A stretch of 47,258 bases of DNA from Candidatus Goldiibacteriota bacterium. GTDB lineage: Bacteria; Oederibacteriota; PGYV01. The position numbers were made by a program, and so were the translations under genes. Below are positions 16,196-25,675 of this stretch, piece by piece. The notes beneath the pieces are model-generated. The model ran no database searches. It saw nothing but the letters and a program-made list of their open reading frames with translations, and was not told the DNA's origin. The stretch is from the NCBI GenBank assembly GCA_016937715.1, contig JAFGWA010000023.1:1-47258 (forward strand), read 5' to 3'. The stretch's first letter is position 1, and each line of letters begins with the position of its first letter.

Positions 16196-16996
16196 TTAAA
16201 TTGATGTCCTTCCAACTTCATTTACCGCTTTATCCAGCGTCTGATCCTGCGCTGTTATTGCTTTCTGCGAAGCTTCGTAAGCCCTGAACGCTGTAATCAT
16301 TTCAACCATTTCGCGCACGGGATTCACGTTGCTTGATTCCACAAAACCCTGCAGCACTGTTGTTTCTTCCACATCAATATCTTCCGCAAGCAGCTGCCCG
16401 TCAAGGATATAAAAAAGATTATCGCCTTCTTTTCTAAGCGGAGTGGTATTATCAAAAAGCGCCACCCTGAAAGTATCCATTTCCGCGTTATCCACAAATA
16501 TCCTGCCGCCTTCATCCACGTGCACTTCAGATCCGTTTATTATAATCTCGCCTGACTGTCCAAGCACCGCATGCCCGTTCTTTGTGACAAGCCTGCCTTC
16601 TGAATCAAGAGAAAAACTTCCGTCCCTTGTGTACCTGATGCCGTTGGGGGTATTTACCACAAACATACCTTCACCCTTAATCGCAAAATCAAGTTTATTA
16701 TCCGTATTATTAAAAGATCCTTCTTCGGTTATGGACGGCTTAATTCCGTCCACGCGAAGCTGAACGCCTTTTCCTACCGTCCCTATGGGAACCATTAAAT
16801 CCCTTAAACCGGCACCCGGTATAACGGCTTTTTCATCCTGAACCCTGTGCAGAAAAACTTCAGGAAAAGTAATATAAAGCGCCCTGTCTTTTTTATATCC
16901 GTTAGTATTGACGTTTGCAAGATTGTTAGAGATTACATCCTGCTGTTCTGTCTGGGCAATAAGCCCCGATGCTGCCGTGTATAATCCGCTTATCAT
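16196..16996 (-). CDS. flgF: flagellar rod protein FlgF-like
   Basis: 266 residues. A paralogue of FlgG with the same axial signatures: MISGLYTAASGLIAQTEQQD, NNLANVNTNGYKKDRALY, IKGEGMFVVNTPNG, YTRDGSFSLDSEGRLVT, FVESSNVNPVREMVEMITAF and RAYEASQKAITAQDQTL. It is the first flagellar gene of the cluster, immediately before flgG, so FlgF (proximal rod) is the best label. It starts only 13 bp after the preceding PorV-like gene. The basal-body genes may therefore be transcribed from the outer-membrane protein operon. Confidence 0.85.
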   Translation of the reverse strand: MISGLYTAASGLIAQTEQQDVISNNLANVNTNGYKKDRALYITFPEVFLHRVQDEKAVIPGAGLRDLMVPIGTVGKGVQLRVDGIKPSITEEGSFNNTDNKLDFAIKGEGMFVVNTPNGIRYTRDGSFSLDSEGRLVTKNGHAVLGQSGEIIINGSEVHVDEGGRIFVDNAEMDTFRVALFDNTTPLRKEGDNLFYILDGQLLAEDIDVEETTVLQGFVESSNVNPVREMVEMITAFRAYEASQKAITAQDQTLDKAVNEVGRTSI

Positions 16997-17009
16997 TATA
17001 TTACCTCCG

Positions 17010-18656
17010 TTACCTCTGGCCTGCGGCCGCGTTCTCTGACATGCTTCCTTCAGGTTTTGCCACGTCCGCCCATTCCTTGCTGAACTTGGATTCTATCGGC
17101 GGAACATCATTTGTGACCGATGTTATTACAAAGAAGTATTTTTTGCCCACTTCAAGCCCTTTTACGACAAAGTGAGTGTCATTTACAGGAGACGGGTTAA
17201 CCTTTACATAACCCTTACCTGACGTTTCTGTAATATAAATATTGTAACCTGCCATATTCGCAGGCGGCTTTCTTCCCCATTTAACATCAACAGCGCCGTT
17301 CTTTCTTACTTCTCTGGTCTGTGCTACAGGGAACATTTCCGGCGTTCCCGGAACCACAGGCGCCGGTACTGCTGAAGCTTCATTACTATAAGCGCTTTCA
17401 ACCGACGGATATGTGTTATTAATTGATGCCACTACAAAGTAGTACCTTGTGCCGTTCTTTAAGCCGTCAATTGTCACGTAATTTTCTTTTATTCTTTTCG
17501 CCACAGGTATATACCTTGCACCCGGTGATTTGCTCATATAAATGGCGTAGCCCGTAACATTGGGTTCTTCATTTGGCTCCCATGTCAGATTTATGGCGCC
17601 GTTTGCCGGATATGAATTAAGATTTTTAGGAGGCCTTACCACGCTTACAGCGGTAAGTTTTTCCCTTTCCGCGCCGAACCTTAAAATAACAGAAAATCTG
17701 TGAGAATCTCCAAGATGTTCCGCGTGTCCTATATACGCATAGTCAACTTCCCAAATATCTTCCCTGTAAGTTACGCCGCCGGTAAGCCTGCCCTGCATTG
17801 TGGCAAAACCCGTGTATCCGCCGCGCAGTCCAAGGTGCCTTTTAAAGAACCAGCCTTCAACACCCACATGTAACCTGTACGGATCCGGTTTAAGCGCTGT
17901 AATAGTATTTCCACTGATATCATAAATTGGTTCCTGAAGCGGTATTCCGCTTATGTTAAGGTCATTAAAGAAATCAAGATCAGCTGTCATTAAAAGGTTG
18001 TCGTCTATGTAATAAGCGCTGGCAAGTTTAAAAATAGTGGGTATTTTCTCTTCTGTGGTCCCGCCCTGCCAATGCAATGTGGTCTCTATGTCCTGTATAA
18101 AAAGGCCAAGGTTGATTTTTTTGCCAAACTGAGGAAGAGGTAATTGATACAGAACGCCAAGATCAAGCCCAAGCCCGTTGGCTATTCCCTGAAGCGTGGT
18201 GCCTGATGATGTTGTGTATGATGCTGTGGAATTGTAATTTAAATACTTTACGTTTACGCCCACCGAAAAAGTCCTTTCAAGGTTAAGCGCGGACGCAAAA
18301 CTGCCTATTACAGTAAATTCTTTTGTATTGTTTTTATCGTTATGTATAAGGGAAAGCACGGACAGCTGCCAGGCAGTGTCCTGAAAGAAAGGCGAACCAA
18401 ACGAAAGAAAAGTGTAATATTCTTTTCCGTTTAACAGCGGCCCAAGAAAAAGGTTAACTTCCGCCCTTTCAAGCTGCGTCAAACCCGCCGTGTTCCAGTA
18501 TACGGCGCTTCCGTCATCGGCAACCGCGCCGAAAGCATGGCCCATTCCAAGCGCCCTGCCGCCAACACCAAGCACACCGCCTTTATCAAAAGCTCCGGCA
18601 AACGCAAACTGCGCCAGTGCCAGTAAAAGTATAACCGCTGTTATTATTTTTTTCAT
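17010..18656 (-). CDS. PorV-like outer-membrane protein with two FN3 domains
   Basis: 548 residues. A signal peptide (cleavage after AFA, about residue 20) is followed by a PorV/UPF0164-type beta-barrel (about 21-325). Its hallmark start is GGRALGMGHAFGAVADDGSA followed by VYWNTAGLTQL. Two fibronectin type III domains follow, at about 338-430 (PPKNLNSY, INLTWEPNEEPNVTGYAIYM, YYFVVASIN) and about 440-540 (VDVKWGRKPPANMAGYNIYI, KKYFFVITSV). PorV-like barrels in T9SS bacteria receive cargo from the SprA pore. Fused FN3 domains could reach into the periplasm or the exterior. It lies 13 bp after another PorV-like gene and 13 bp before flgF. The barrel call is good; the cellular role is inference. 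Confidence 0.75.
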   Translation of the reverse strand: MKKIITAVILLLALAQFAFAGAFDKGGVLGVGGRALGMGHAFGAVADDGSAVYWNTAGLTQLERAEVNLFLGPLLNGKEYYTFLSFGSPFFQDTAWQLSVLSLIHNDKNNTKEFTVIGSFASALNLERTFSVGVNVKYLNYNSTASYTTSSGTTLQGIANGLGLDLGVLYQLPLPQFGKKINLGLFIQDIETTLHWQGGTTEEKIPTIFKLASAYYIDDNLLMTADLDFFNDLNISGIPLQEPIYDISGNTITALKPDPYRLHVGVEGWFFKRHLGLRGGYTGFATMQGRLTGGVTYREDIWEVDYAYIGHAEHLGDSHRFSVILRFGAEREKLTAVSVVRPPKNLNSYPANGAINLTWEPNEEPNVTGYAIYMSKSPGARYIPVAKRIKENYVTIDGLKNGTRYYFVVASINNTYPSVESAYSNEASAVPAPVVPGTPEMFPVAQTREVRKNGAVDVKWGRKPPANMAGYNIYITETSGKGYVKVNPSPVNDTHFVVKGLEVGKKYFFVITSVTNDVPPIESKFSKEWADVAKPEGSMSENAAAGQR

Positions 18657-18669
18657 GTTCCCCTCTCTT

Positions 18670-20811
18670 TTAATAATTAGGATTTATTATTTCGCCGTTC
18701 AGCGTAATATTCGCGCCGCGAAGCATCTGTTCCGCGGAAATATATCCTCTTGAATAGTTCTGCGCCTGTGCAATAGGCACATTAACAGCCATTGTATTAT
18801 TGCCGCCATACAAGGCATTAATACCTATATTGCTGATGGACCCGCCCATGCTTTCAGCAATGCTTCTTGCCATCATCGCCACTTCTTTCATGACGTACTG
18901 CGGTATTGTGTTGGCTGTCGCGTATTCCATCATAAACTGTTTGTTGCCGTCAGCATCGGTTGCTATGTAAGCTGACCTGATTGCGGATGAATCCACATTC
19001 GGGAAACCCGCCACATTAACATTGCCTGCCGCCGCGCTTGGCGTTGCGCCCTGATAATTTTCAAAACCCGGGAACGCCGTTAAAGGCAACGGTTCCGGTA
19101 TTGTGCCCGCGGGAGGAGGAGGAACCGGTGTCGGTTTTCCTTTTATTGCCTTCCACTCTTCCACGCCCGCTTTCGCGTTTGCCATCTGCGCGTTGTCTTC
19201 AGCAAGGTCCCTGTCGCCTATCTGCTTTAACAGCGCTTTTAATTTATTAAGGGCTTCTTTATTTACAGCTTCAAGCACCGGAGTGAACAGTTTTACAGTC
19301 TGCACCGGAGTGGAAGCCGTGCTTCCAAGTTTGTCTGTAGCTTCAAATATAAAAGTGTATTCCCCGTCAGACAGGGGCTGATATTTGTTATCTGTTCCAT
19401 TCCATATAATCTGCGAAGGCGGAGCTCCTATATCAACATACGATTTAACAAGGTTATTGTTTTTATCAAGTATGTTAAGAGCCCATCTGTCTATTCCCGC
19501 TTTTGAATCTGCGTTAAGTTTAAATATTACCGTTTCGCCGTTTTTTGGCGCGAACGAAATAGGTTCTACCGCTGCAAAAACATCCGGCGTGGGAAGTTTT
19601 CTTACCACTTTACCCCATTCCCAATGCAGCGAAATCCAGTGCGAATCGCCTTCATTTTCAGCGTCCTGTCCAAGCGGTACGCCGAATACATAAGCATAAT
19701 CAATTCCAAAAATATACTTTGCCGACAAGCCCAGTGACGCCCTCCACGTTCCGGGATACATGACATCCACAAGCCCGCCCCTTACCGCAAAATGTCCGTC
19801 TATGAACCACTGCTCCGCGCCGAAATTAAACCTGTATCTTTCCTGCTCTAAAACACCCGGGTCATTAACCGAATTAAAATCAACGGAAAAACTTGTAACC
19901 TCTTTTTCTATAAGCTGCGTTGTGCGCATTGAAAGCCCGATGGTTGAAGTAAAAAACAGATTTTTTTCTATTCCGGTCTTGTATCTTTTCATCTGGCCCG
20001 AAACATCCCTTAACATTATTGAAATATTAAGGTCTTTTAAGAACTCAATAAGGCGCAGCTTATAAAGGAAACCGACATCCAGCCCCCATGCCCACGCGTC
20101 AAATTCATCCGTAAGAACTTTCTTGGCATCGGCATCAGTAAACATATATTTAACATTAACGCCAAAGTTAAAACTTTTATCAGAAGTTAAAGGCGTGGCA
20201 TAAGTTAAAAGCACGCTGTTTGTCTGAAAAGGAAGGTTAATGTACTGCCTGTATTTATCCCCTAAAAATTCCTGCCACGAAGGGTCCAAGCCGCCCATTC
20301 CCGCGCCGCCAAACCAGTTATAAATACCCGAAGGGATAATAAGATTTTCAGTAAAGAAAAGCGAAGCAGGAGGAGGAGCACCCGCATTACCTATAGGTTT
20401 TGGTATGCTTACCTTTTCGGGATACCTTCCGATTGGATGGTACAGTTTTTCATATGAAAGCCCGAAATACTGACCGCCAAGCGCCATTGTGAAAGACGCA
20501 AATCCTGTATAAGGAACGCCGCCGTAATAACTTCCGCCTGTCCAGAAAATTTCATTATGGTCCATCTGCGCAAGGCCTGCCGGATTGTAATAGATGGTGG
20601 ACGCGTCATCAGCAATTGCCGAAAAAGCTTCTCCCATACCTATTGCCCTTGCACCCGTACCAAATGGGTTATATTTATCAAAAAATGGTTCTTTAACTTT
20701 TTCCCATGTAATCTGCAGTGTGTCGGTAAAATCGTCCGCTGACACAAACGGAACCACCGCAAATAAAATAATAACCGCAAAAATGGACAGAATTACACTT
20801 TTTATGCGCAC
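18670..20811 (-). CDS. PorV-like outer-membrane protein with FlgD-like Ig domain
   Basis: 713 residues with a GTG start, supported by GGAGG about 7 bases upstream. A signal peptide (about 1-25) is followed by a PorV/UPF0164 barrel (about 45-400), recognisable by FGTGARAIGMGEAFSAIADD and STIYYNPAGLAQ. A FlgD/FlgE-type Ig domain follows at about 410-515 (ETVIFKLN, WALNILDKNNN, IIWNGTDNKYQPLSDGEYTF). Then come a helical stretch, a proline-rich linker (TPVPPPPAG, about 568) and an unrecognised C-terminal domain (about 605-713). It is the first gene of the operon that continues through a second PorV-like gene into the flagellar genes. A type IX-like or surface-anchoring role is inferred from the barrel family. 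Confidence 0.72.
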   Translation of the reverse strand: MRIKSVILSIFAVIILFAVVPFVSADDFTDTLQITWEKVKEPFFDKYNPFGTGARAIGMGEAFSAIADDASTIYYNPAGLAQMDHNEIFWTGGSYYGGVPYTGFASFTMALGGQYFGLSYEKLYHPIGRYPEKVSIPKPIGNAGAPPPASLFFTENLIIPSGIYNWFGGAGMGGLDPSWQEFLGDKYRQYINLPFQTNSVLLTYATPLTSDKSFNFGVNVKYMFTDADAKKVLTDEFDAWAWGLDVGFLYKLRLIEFLKDLNISIMLRDVSGQMKRYKTGIEKNLFFTSTIGLSMRTTQLIEKEVTSFSVDFNSVNDPGVLEQERYRFNFGAEQWFIDGHFAVRGGLVDVMYPGTWRASLGLSAKYIFGIDYAYVFGVPLGQDAENEGDSHWISLHWEWGKVVRKLPTPDVFAAVEPISFAPKNGETVIFKLNADSKAGIDRWALNILDKNNNLVKSYVDIGAPPSQIIWNGTDNKYQPLSDGEYTFIFEATDKLGSTASTPVQTVKLFTPVLEAVNKEALNKLKALLKQIGDRDLAEDNAQMANAKAGVEEWKAIKGKPTPVPPPPAGTIPEPLPLTAFPGFENYQGATPSAAAGNVNVAGFPNVDSSAIRSAYIATDADGNKQFMMEYATANTIPQYVMKEVAMMARSIAESMGGSISNIGINALYGGNNTMAVNVPIAQAQNYSRGYISAEQMLRGANITLNGEIINPNY

Positions 20812-20889
20812 AATTGTCCTCCGCTATTCCAAATATGTATCCCGAAAATAAATATACGGGCAAAAAAACAGCATAAATATTTAAATTGA

Positions 20890-20903
20890 CGCGCACATGC
20901 GCG
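20890..20903. promoter_or_regulatory. small GC-rich palindrome in the leader of the PorV-like operon
   Basis: CGCGCA and TGCGCG separated by two bases form a perfect inverted repeat in an otherwise AT-rich leader. It lies between the predicted promoter and the GTG start at 20811. It could be an operator or a leader hairpin. No cognate regulator is identifiable. Confidence 0.35.
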
Positions 20904-20955
20904 CCATTCTAAAATCACTTTCCGCAATACAAAAAATACAGTGTCTGATAAAACA

Positions 20956-20984
20956 ATTTAACATAATAGCCCTTTGACTGTCAA
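20956..20984 (-). promoter_or_regulatory. sigma-70-like promoter of the PorV-like/flagellar run
   Basis: On the minus strand TTGACA (20979-20984) is followed after 17 bp by TTAAAT (20956-20961), which matches four of six -10 positions. It lies in the 240-bp gap after the DUF4416 gene. The leader to the GTG at 20811 would be about 140 bases. Confidence 0.5.
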
Positions 20985-21051
20985 ACAAAAAAAACACCTT
21001 TGCTTAAAATCACCTTAAAACAATGGATTTTCGGCTGTTTTCGGTGCGTTT

Positions 21052-21603
21052 TTAACACTTCTTTTCTCCGCTTTTATATGCCTGTTCAGTTAAAATACCC
21101 CTTATTTTATTAAACACTGCTATAATTTCCGCCTGTGTATAGTCAGGATACGTCCATGGCCAGGGCTCGTAAGACTTTATATTGGTGTTAAATCTAAGCG
21201 TGGATTCTCCATATATTCCCTGCGACATATAAACCCTATGGCTGAAGTTTTTTGCCGATGCCAGAACAAGTTTTGCCTGGCACAAAAAGCCGGGATCAAT
21301 ATTTATGATTCTTCCGCCCTTTTCATTAAGATATTTTTTTTCTATTTCAATTGTAAGTACTTTTGCCGGCGCAAGCGCATCCGGCATAACCGGATTTTCA
21401 AATGATACAAATCTGCGTTTTAATCCGCTTCCCATTTCATCGCCATAATATGACGTATTTGTAAACGGCGCTTCCGGCGTTTCAAAATCAATCTGCCCGT
21501 ATGTGTTTTTCAGTTCAGTCAGCGCGCCTGTATAGGCTTCATCATTCAGGTAAATTAACGAACAGATAAGTTTTCCCGGACGCGGCTGCCTTATACCTGC
21601 CAT
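21052..21603 (-). CDS. DUF4416 family protein
   Basis: 183 residues. The pattern matches the uncharacterised DUF4416 family: TNTSYYGDEMGSGLKRRFVS (about 49-68), INIDPGFLCQAKLVLASAKN, FSHRVYMSQGIYGESTLRF and PWPWTYPDYTQAEI. No biochemical function is established for the family, so none is given. It follows the MFS transporter by 3 bp and closes a long minus-strand run; no convincing hairpin terminator is seen after it. Confidence 0.75.
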   Translation of the reverse strand: MAGIRQPRPGKLICSLIYLNDEAYTGALTELKNTYGQIDFETPEAPFTNTSYYGDEMGSGLKRRFVSFENPVMPDALAPAKVLTIEIEKKYLNEKGGRIINIDPGFLCQAKLVLASAKNFSHRVYMSQGIYGESTLRFNTNIKSYEPWPWTYPDYTQAEIIAVFNKIRGILTEQAYKSGEKKC

Positions 21604-21606
21604 AAA

Positions 21607-22857
21607 CTAACTCTTCCGGCTTTTATTAAATAACAAATTAACCATTCCGTATATCACAAGGCATAATACCGCCGCCAGTGCTATCGCGCTTTCTTCCATG
21701 AACCTTACAAGAAGCCCTGCCAGAGCGGAAGCTATTAAAGGGCCGGTATTACGGAACAGATAATACGCCGAAAATACCCTGCCGCGCATATCCGCAGGGG
21801 AATCTTTCTGCACCACGGTTTCCGCGATAGAAAGCAGAATAACACCCGCCATCCCCGCAAAAAGAGCGCAGACAAGCAGAAAATAAAAATTTCTAAAAAA
21901 ATATACACCGGATAAAACAAGCCCCACAGCCGGAAATACAATCCTTATCAGATTAATTTCACCAAATCTTTTTATAAGTTTTTCAAGGAACACCACCCCT
22001 GCCACAAGCCCCAGCCCAAGCGCGGCCTGAATAAAACCAAGGGCTTTTATATCTTCCATCTTTAAACCCGTGGATGCCATTATTTCCTTTAAAAAACCGC
22101 CGGTAAGCGAGATGTAGAATACAATGGCGCAAATCATAAGTACAAATACCCTTCTGGTAACAAATTTTATACGTTCTCCTGAAAACATAAAAACAAAACC
22201 TTCCTTTAAATCCGCGATGGCATGCCCCCAGGATTCAAAATGCCCCTTTTCTTCATGTTTCTCCGCGGAATTAATAAGAAGTATAAGCAGAAGCGCCGGA
22301 ATATATAACGCGGCGCTTGCCAGAAGTATCACCTTATAGCCGAACTGCGCTATAAGTATTCCCGCTGCCGCGTAGGTAAAAATCTGCGTGATTACCATCA
22401 GCGTGGCAGAAAGCGAATTGGCTTTTACAAGGGCATTTTCATCCCCCACCACATCCGGAATAAAAGCGGATTTTGCCGGCACAAAAAACTGAGTTGAAAA
22501 AGATTTCATGAACACAAAGAAATACAGAAACGCCGCAGGCCATGCGTTTTGCGAATAACCGGCCATATACATATAAATAAAAAATATGAAAATTCCTTTT
22601 GAAGCGGTTGCAGACGCAAGAAGGTTTTTTCTTTTAAACCGGTCAATCAGCACGCCGCTGAAAGGCCCAACCAGCAGTATTGGGACGCCGATCCAGAAAA
22701 GAATAATAGTCATGTTTGCCGTGGACGCGTGCGCCGAGCCGGATGACTGCATGGCCCATGCTATAAGCGCCATAAGCGTAAGGCTGTCTCCTATCTGCTC
22801 CACCGTCTGCACGGCCATCAGCAGCATAAAATTTAAATTTGAAAATATTTTTTTCAT
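21607..22857 (-). CDS. MFS transporter
   Basis: 416 residues with about 12 hydrophobic segments. The loop between TM2 and TM3 contains GPFSGVLIDRFKRKN, the MFS motif A variant (G-x-L-x-D-R-x-x-R/K) of the enterobactin-exporter/MdtH-like branch. The second half repeats the fold (FAGMAGVILLSIAETVVQKD, PADMRGRVFSAYYLFRNTGP). The segment DMRGRVFSAYYLFRN is typical of the MFS_3 group, whose members export siderophores, macrolides or unknown compounds. AAGGA lies 6-7 bases before the ATG. The substrate cannot be read from the sequence. It lies between miaA and the DUF4416 gene. Confidence 0.83.
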   Translation of the reverse strand: MKKIFSNLNFMLLMAVQTVEQIGDSLTLMALIAWAMQSSGSAHASTANMTIILFWIGVPILLVGPFSGVLIDRFKRKNLLASATASKGIFIFFIYMYMAGYSQNAWPAAFLYFFVFMKSFSTQFFVPAKSAFIPDVVGDENALVKANSLSATLMVITQIFTYAAAGILIAQFGYKVILLASAALYIPALLLILLINSAEKHEEKGHFESWGHAIADLKEGFVFMFSGERIKFVTRRVFVLMICAIVFYISLTGGFLKEIMASTGLKMEDIKALGFIQAALGLGLVAGVVFLEKLIKRFGEINLIRIVFPAVGLVLSGVYFFRNFYFLLVCALFAGMAGVILLSIAETVVQKDSPADMRGRVFSAYYLFRNTGPLIASALAGLLVRFMEESAIALAAVLCLVIYGMVNLLFNKSRKS

Positions 22858-22914
22858 TTTTTCCTTCCGGTTTCAATAAGATGCCTGACTGCATTTAAGA
22901 AAAATATTAACACA

Positions 22915-23835
22915 TCAGCTTTGGCTTTTCCACGCTTTAATTACCTCTTGCGAAGCTTTCTTTGCGTCCCCGTCCGTTGCGTCTATACGATACGCACCCG
23001 CATAACGCTTAAACCATGTAAGCTGCCTTTTGGCATAATTACGCGTGGCCTGTTTTATCATCATAATTACATCCTCTTTTTTTCTTGCCCCCAAAATATA
23101 CATAGCAGCTTCCTTATAACCTATCGCCTGCATAGGCACGGAATCCGGTGCTATTCCTTTTTTTAACAGGCCTTCCACCTCTTCAAACAAACCTGCTTTT
23201 ATCATATCGTCCACACGCTTATCAATACGGCTGTAAAGCACATCTTTTTGCGCGCTGATTACAAATATCATATATTCATCTTTGTATGCCGTCTGCGCGG
23301 TTTCTTTTTTTATCTCTGAGACTTTTTGGCCTGTTGCTTCAATTATTTCAAGCGCCCTTATCAGCCTTCGGGGATTTTTTCTGTCAATCACAGATGCTTC
23401 CTGCGGATCTTTTGCTTTCAGCATTTCATAAAGATACTCCGCTCCCTTTTCTTTTTCAAGGCACCGTATGCTTTCTTTTATATTGATATCAACTTCCCCT
23501 GACACAGCAAGTCCCTTAATTATGCTGTCTATATATAAACCCGTACCGCCGCATATAATAGGAAGGCGGTTTCTTTTTTTTATTTCTTCCAGCAGCGCTT
23601 CACCGTCTTTTTTAAACATAGCCGCGGAATATGCTTTGTTTGGGCTGACAATACCGATAAGATGGTGAGGAATGCCTTTCTGAGCTTCAATTGGAATTTT
23701 ATTTGTGCCTATATCCATGCCCCTGTATACCTGCATGGAATCGGAAGATATTATTTCACCGTTTAAAGACGCGGCTGTTTCCACCGCAATGGCGGACTTA
23801 CCTGACGCCGTAGGCCCGCAGATTACCATAAACAT
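22915..23835 (-). CDS. miaA: tRNA dimethylallyltransferase
   Basis: 306 residues. Adds a dimethylallyl group to A37 of tRNAs reading UNN codons. Seen: P-loop GPTASGKS (7-14), SSDSMQVYRGMDIGTNK, HHLIGIVSP, PIICGGTGLYIDSIIKGL, DRKNPRRLIRALEI, and a C-terminal MKQATRNYAKRQLTWFKRY. All are standard MiaA motifs and the length is normal. AAGGAG lies about 8 bases before the ATG. It follows mutL by 61 bp, and the mutL-miaA pair is widespread in bacteria. Confidence 0.97.
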   Translation of the reverse strand: MFMVICGPTASGKSAIAVETAASLNGEIISSDSMQVYRGMDIGTNKIPIEAQKGIPHHLIGIVSPNKAYSAAMFKKDGEALLEEIKKRNRLPIICGGTGLYIDSIIKGLAVSGEVDINIKESIRCLEKEKGAEYLYEMLKAKDPQEASVIDRKNPRRLIRALEIIEATGQKVSEIKKETAQTAYKDEYMIFVISAQKDVLYSRIDKRVDDMIKAGLFEEVEGLLKKGIAPDSVPMQAIGYKEAAMYILGARKKEDVIMMIKQATRNYAKRQLTWFKRYAGAYRIDATDGDAKKASQEVIKAWKSQS

Positions 23836-23896
23836 TTTGCTTTCTCCTTATTATTCAGACAGGGACAATTTTATCAGATTTTACTTGATGTTATAC

Positions 23897-25648
23897 TTAC
23901 AGTTTTCTCTTGAACATTTTTTCAATCTCTTCAAAACCTATTTTAACAATAGGCGGCCTTCCGTGAGGGCATGAAAACGGCGCGTCTATTTCAAAATACC
24001 GGCTTAACAGCGCTTCTATTTCATTCTGATTAAGCGCGTCGCCTGCTTTATACGCCGCCCTGCACGCCATAGTTGCGGCCGCGTCTTTCATGGCCTCATC
24101 CGCGCTTGCCGTCCCCTTTTCTTTTAAAGCGTCAACAACCGCCTTTACGATATTGCCTATGGCTTTATTCTTAATGATTACCGGGTGAGCCCTTATGCCA
24201 AAAGCGTTGCCGCCAAACGGCTCCAATTCTATTCCCATTTTTGTAAAAACTTCCATATTATTTTCCACGGTAATTTTTTCCGCCGGGGTCATTTCCACCA
24301 CTTCCGGTATCAGCATTTCCTGGATTCTGACTTTCCCTGAATTTATCTCTTTCATTATTTCCTCAAAAAGCACTTTTTCATGCGCCGCGTGCTGGTCAAT
24401 TATCACAAGGTTTCCCTGTTCTTCACCCACTATATAAGTCAGATTGACCTGCCCTAAAAACCTGAAATTAAAATACTGCCTGCGCTGCGGCTGCGACTGA
24501 AAAGATATATCTTCCCTTGGCCCCGAAACAAGCGGTGACGAAAACAGCTGTTGAGGTTCATTTGAAAAAAAACTGTTTACCGCTTCACCCACCGCGGCTT
24601 TATACCCGTCCGTCTGGGGATTTGAATCAAAAACATCCGCATAAGCGCTTCTTGTTAAATTCGCGGCAGCCAGAGTGTTTTCCACGGCTTTTTTTATAAG
24701 TACGTAAATATCATGTTCGTTTCTGAATTTCACTTCCGCTTTTGTCGGATGCACGTTAACATCCACAAAAGACGGGTTTATGTCTATGAATATGAAAGTC
24801 ACCGGATAATTGCCTTTCATAAGAAGGGTGCCGTAACCTTCGTAAACGGCGTATGACAGCGCCCTGCTGGAAATAACGCGGCCATTAACAAACATAAACT
24901 GGCCGGACCGGTTATTTTTTGTGACAGACGGCGCGCATATAAAACCAGTAATTTTTATATTATCCGTGTACTCGCCGATTTCCATTAAGGCTCCGTGCGT
25001 TTCATTTCCAAAAACCGCGCGCACTTTTTCCATAAACCCGGCCGCGGGCGGAAAAACAACCGTTTCCCTGCCGTCAATATAAAGTTTTATGGAAACGCCT
25101 TCTTTTGATAGCCCCTGAGACATAACCGTATCAATTATCTGCGCTTCTTCCGTATATTTGGATTTCAGGAATTTAAGGCGCGCCGGCGTATTATAAAAAA
25201 GGTCCCTGACCCTTATTATAGTGCCGGGGTTTGCCGCTGCCTTTTCATTTTTCTGAATTTTTCCGTTTTCAAAAAGTATCCTTGTGGCAGCTTCATCTTT
25301 CGGCGTTCTGGTTATCATTTCCATACGCGAAACAGAGGCAATTGAAGCCAGCGCTTCGCCCCTAAACCCCAGAGTCTGAATTGAATCCAGGTCTTTTATT
25401 GCCGTTATCTTTGAAGTGGCGTGCCGTAAAAAAGAATTAACGGCGTCTGTTTCATCCATTCCGCAGCCGTCATCTTTTATCTCTATCAGTTTTTTACCGG
25501 CGTCTTCAATATTTATTGTAATATTTTTTGCTCCCGCGTCAATTGCATTTTCAAGAAGTTCCTTCACGCACGACGCGGGCCTTACAACCACTTCGCCTGC
25601 CGCTATCTGGTTTGCCACATTGGCGGGCAGCACCTGTATTCTTCCCAT
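23897..25648 (-). CDS. mutL: DNA mismatch repair protein MutL (endonuclease type)
   Basis: 583 residues. The GHKL ATPase domain is N-terminal: ELLENAIDAGA (E30, N34), DDGCGM (59-64), TLGFRGEALASIASVSR (92-108), and NVHPTKAEVKF (298-308). The C-terminal domain has the latent endonuclease motif DQHAAHEKVLFE (418-429), plus ACR (528-530) and CPHGRP (560-565). This is therefore the nicking type of MutL used in methyl-independent mismatch repair, unlike the E. coli protein. It lies directly upstream of miaA on the same strand. mutS is not in the window. Confidence 0.96.
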   Translation of the reverse strand: MGRIQVLPANVANQIAAGEVVVRPASCVKELLENAIDAGAKNITINIEDAGKKLIEIKDDGCGMDETDAVNSFLRHATSKITAIKDLDSIQTLGFRGEALASIASVSRMEMITRTPKDEAATRILFENGKIQKNEKAAANPGTIIRVRDLFYNTPARLKFLKSKYTEEAQIIDTVMSQGLSKEGVSIKLYIDGRETVVFPPAAGFMEKVRAVFGNETHGALMEIGEYTDNIKITGFICAPSVTKNNRSGQFMFVNGRVISSRALSYAVYEGYGTLLMKGNYPVTFIFIDINPSFVDVNVHPTKAEVKFRNEHDIYVLIKKAVENTLAAANLTRSAYADVFDSNPQTDGYKAAVGEAVNSFFSNEPQQLFSSPLVSGPREDISFQSQPQRRQYFNFRFLGQVNLTYIVGEEQGNLVIIDQHAAHEKVLFEEIMKEINSGKVRIQEMLIPEVVEMTPAEKITVENNMEVFTKMGIELEPFGGNAFGIRAHPVIIKNKAIGNIVKAVVDALKEKGTASADEAMKDAAATMACRAAYKAGDALNQNEIEALLSRYFEIDAPFSCPHGRPPIVKIGFEEIEKMFKRKL

Positions 25649-25675
25649 TAAGTAAACCCCTGCGTTTTTATTGTC

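Noticed and set aside
20999-21051. Terminator after the DUF4416 gene
   Set aside because: There is a T-run on the minus strand but no stable hairpin directly before it, so I could not support a terminator call.
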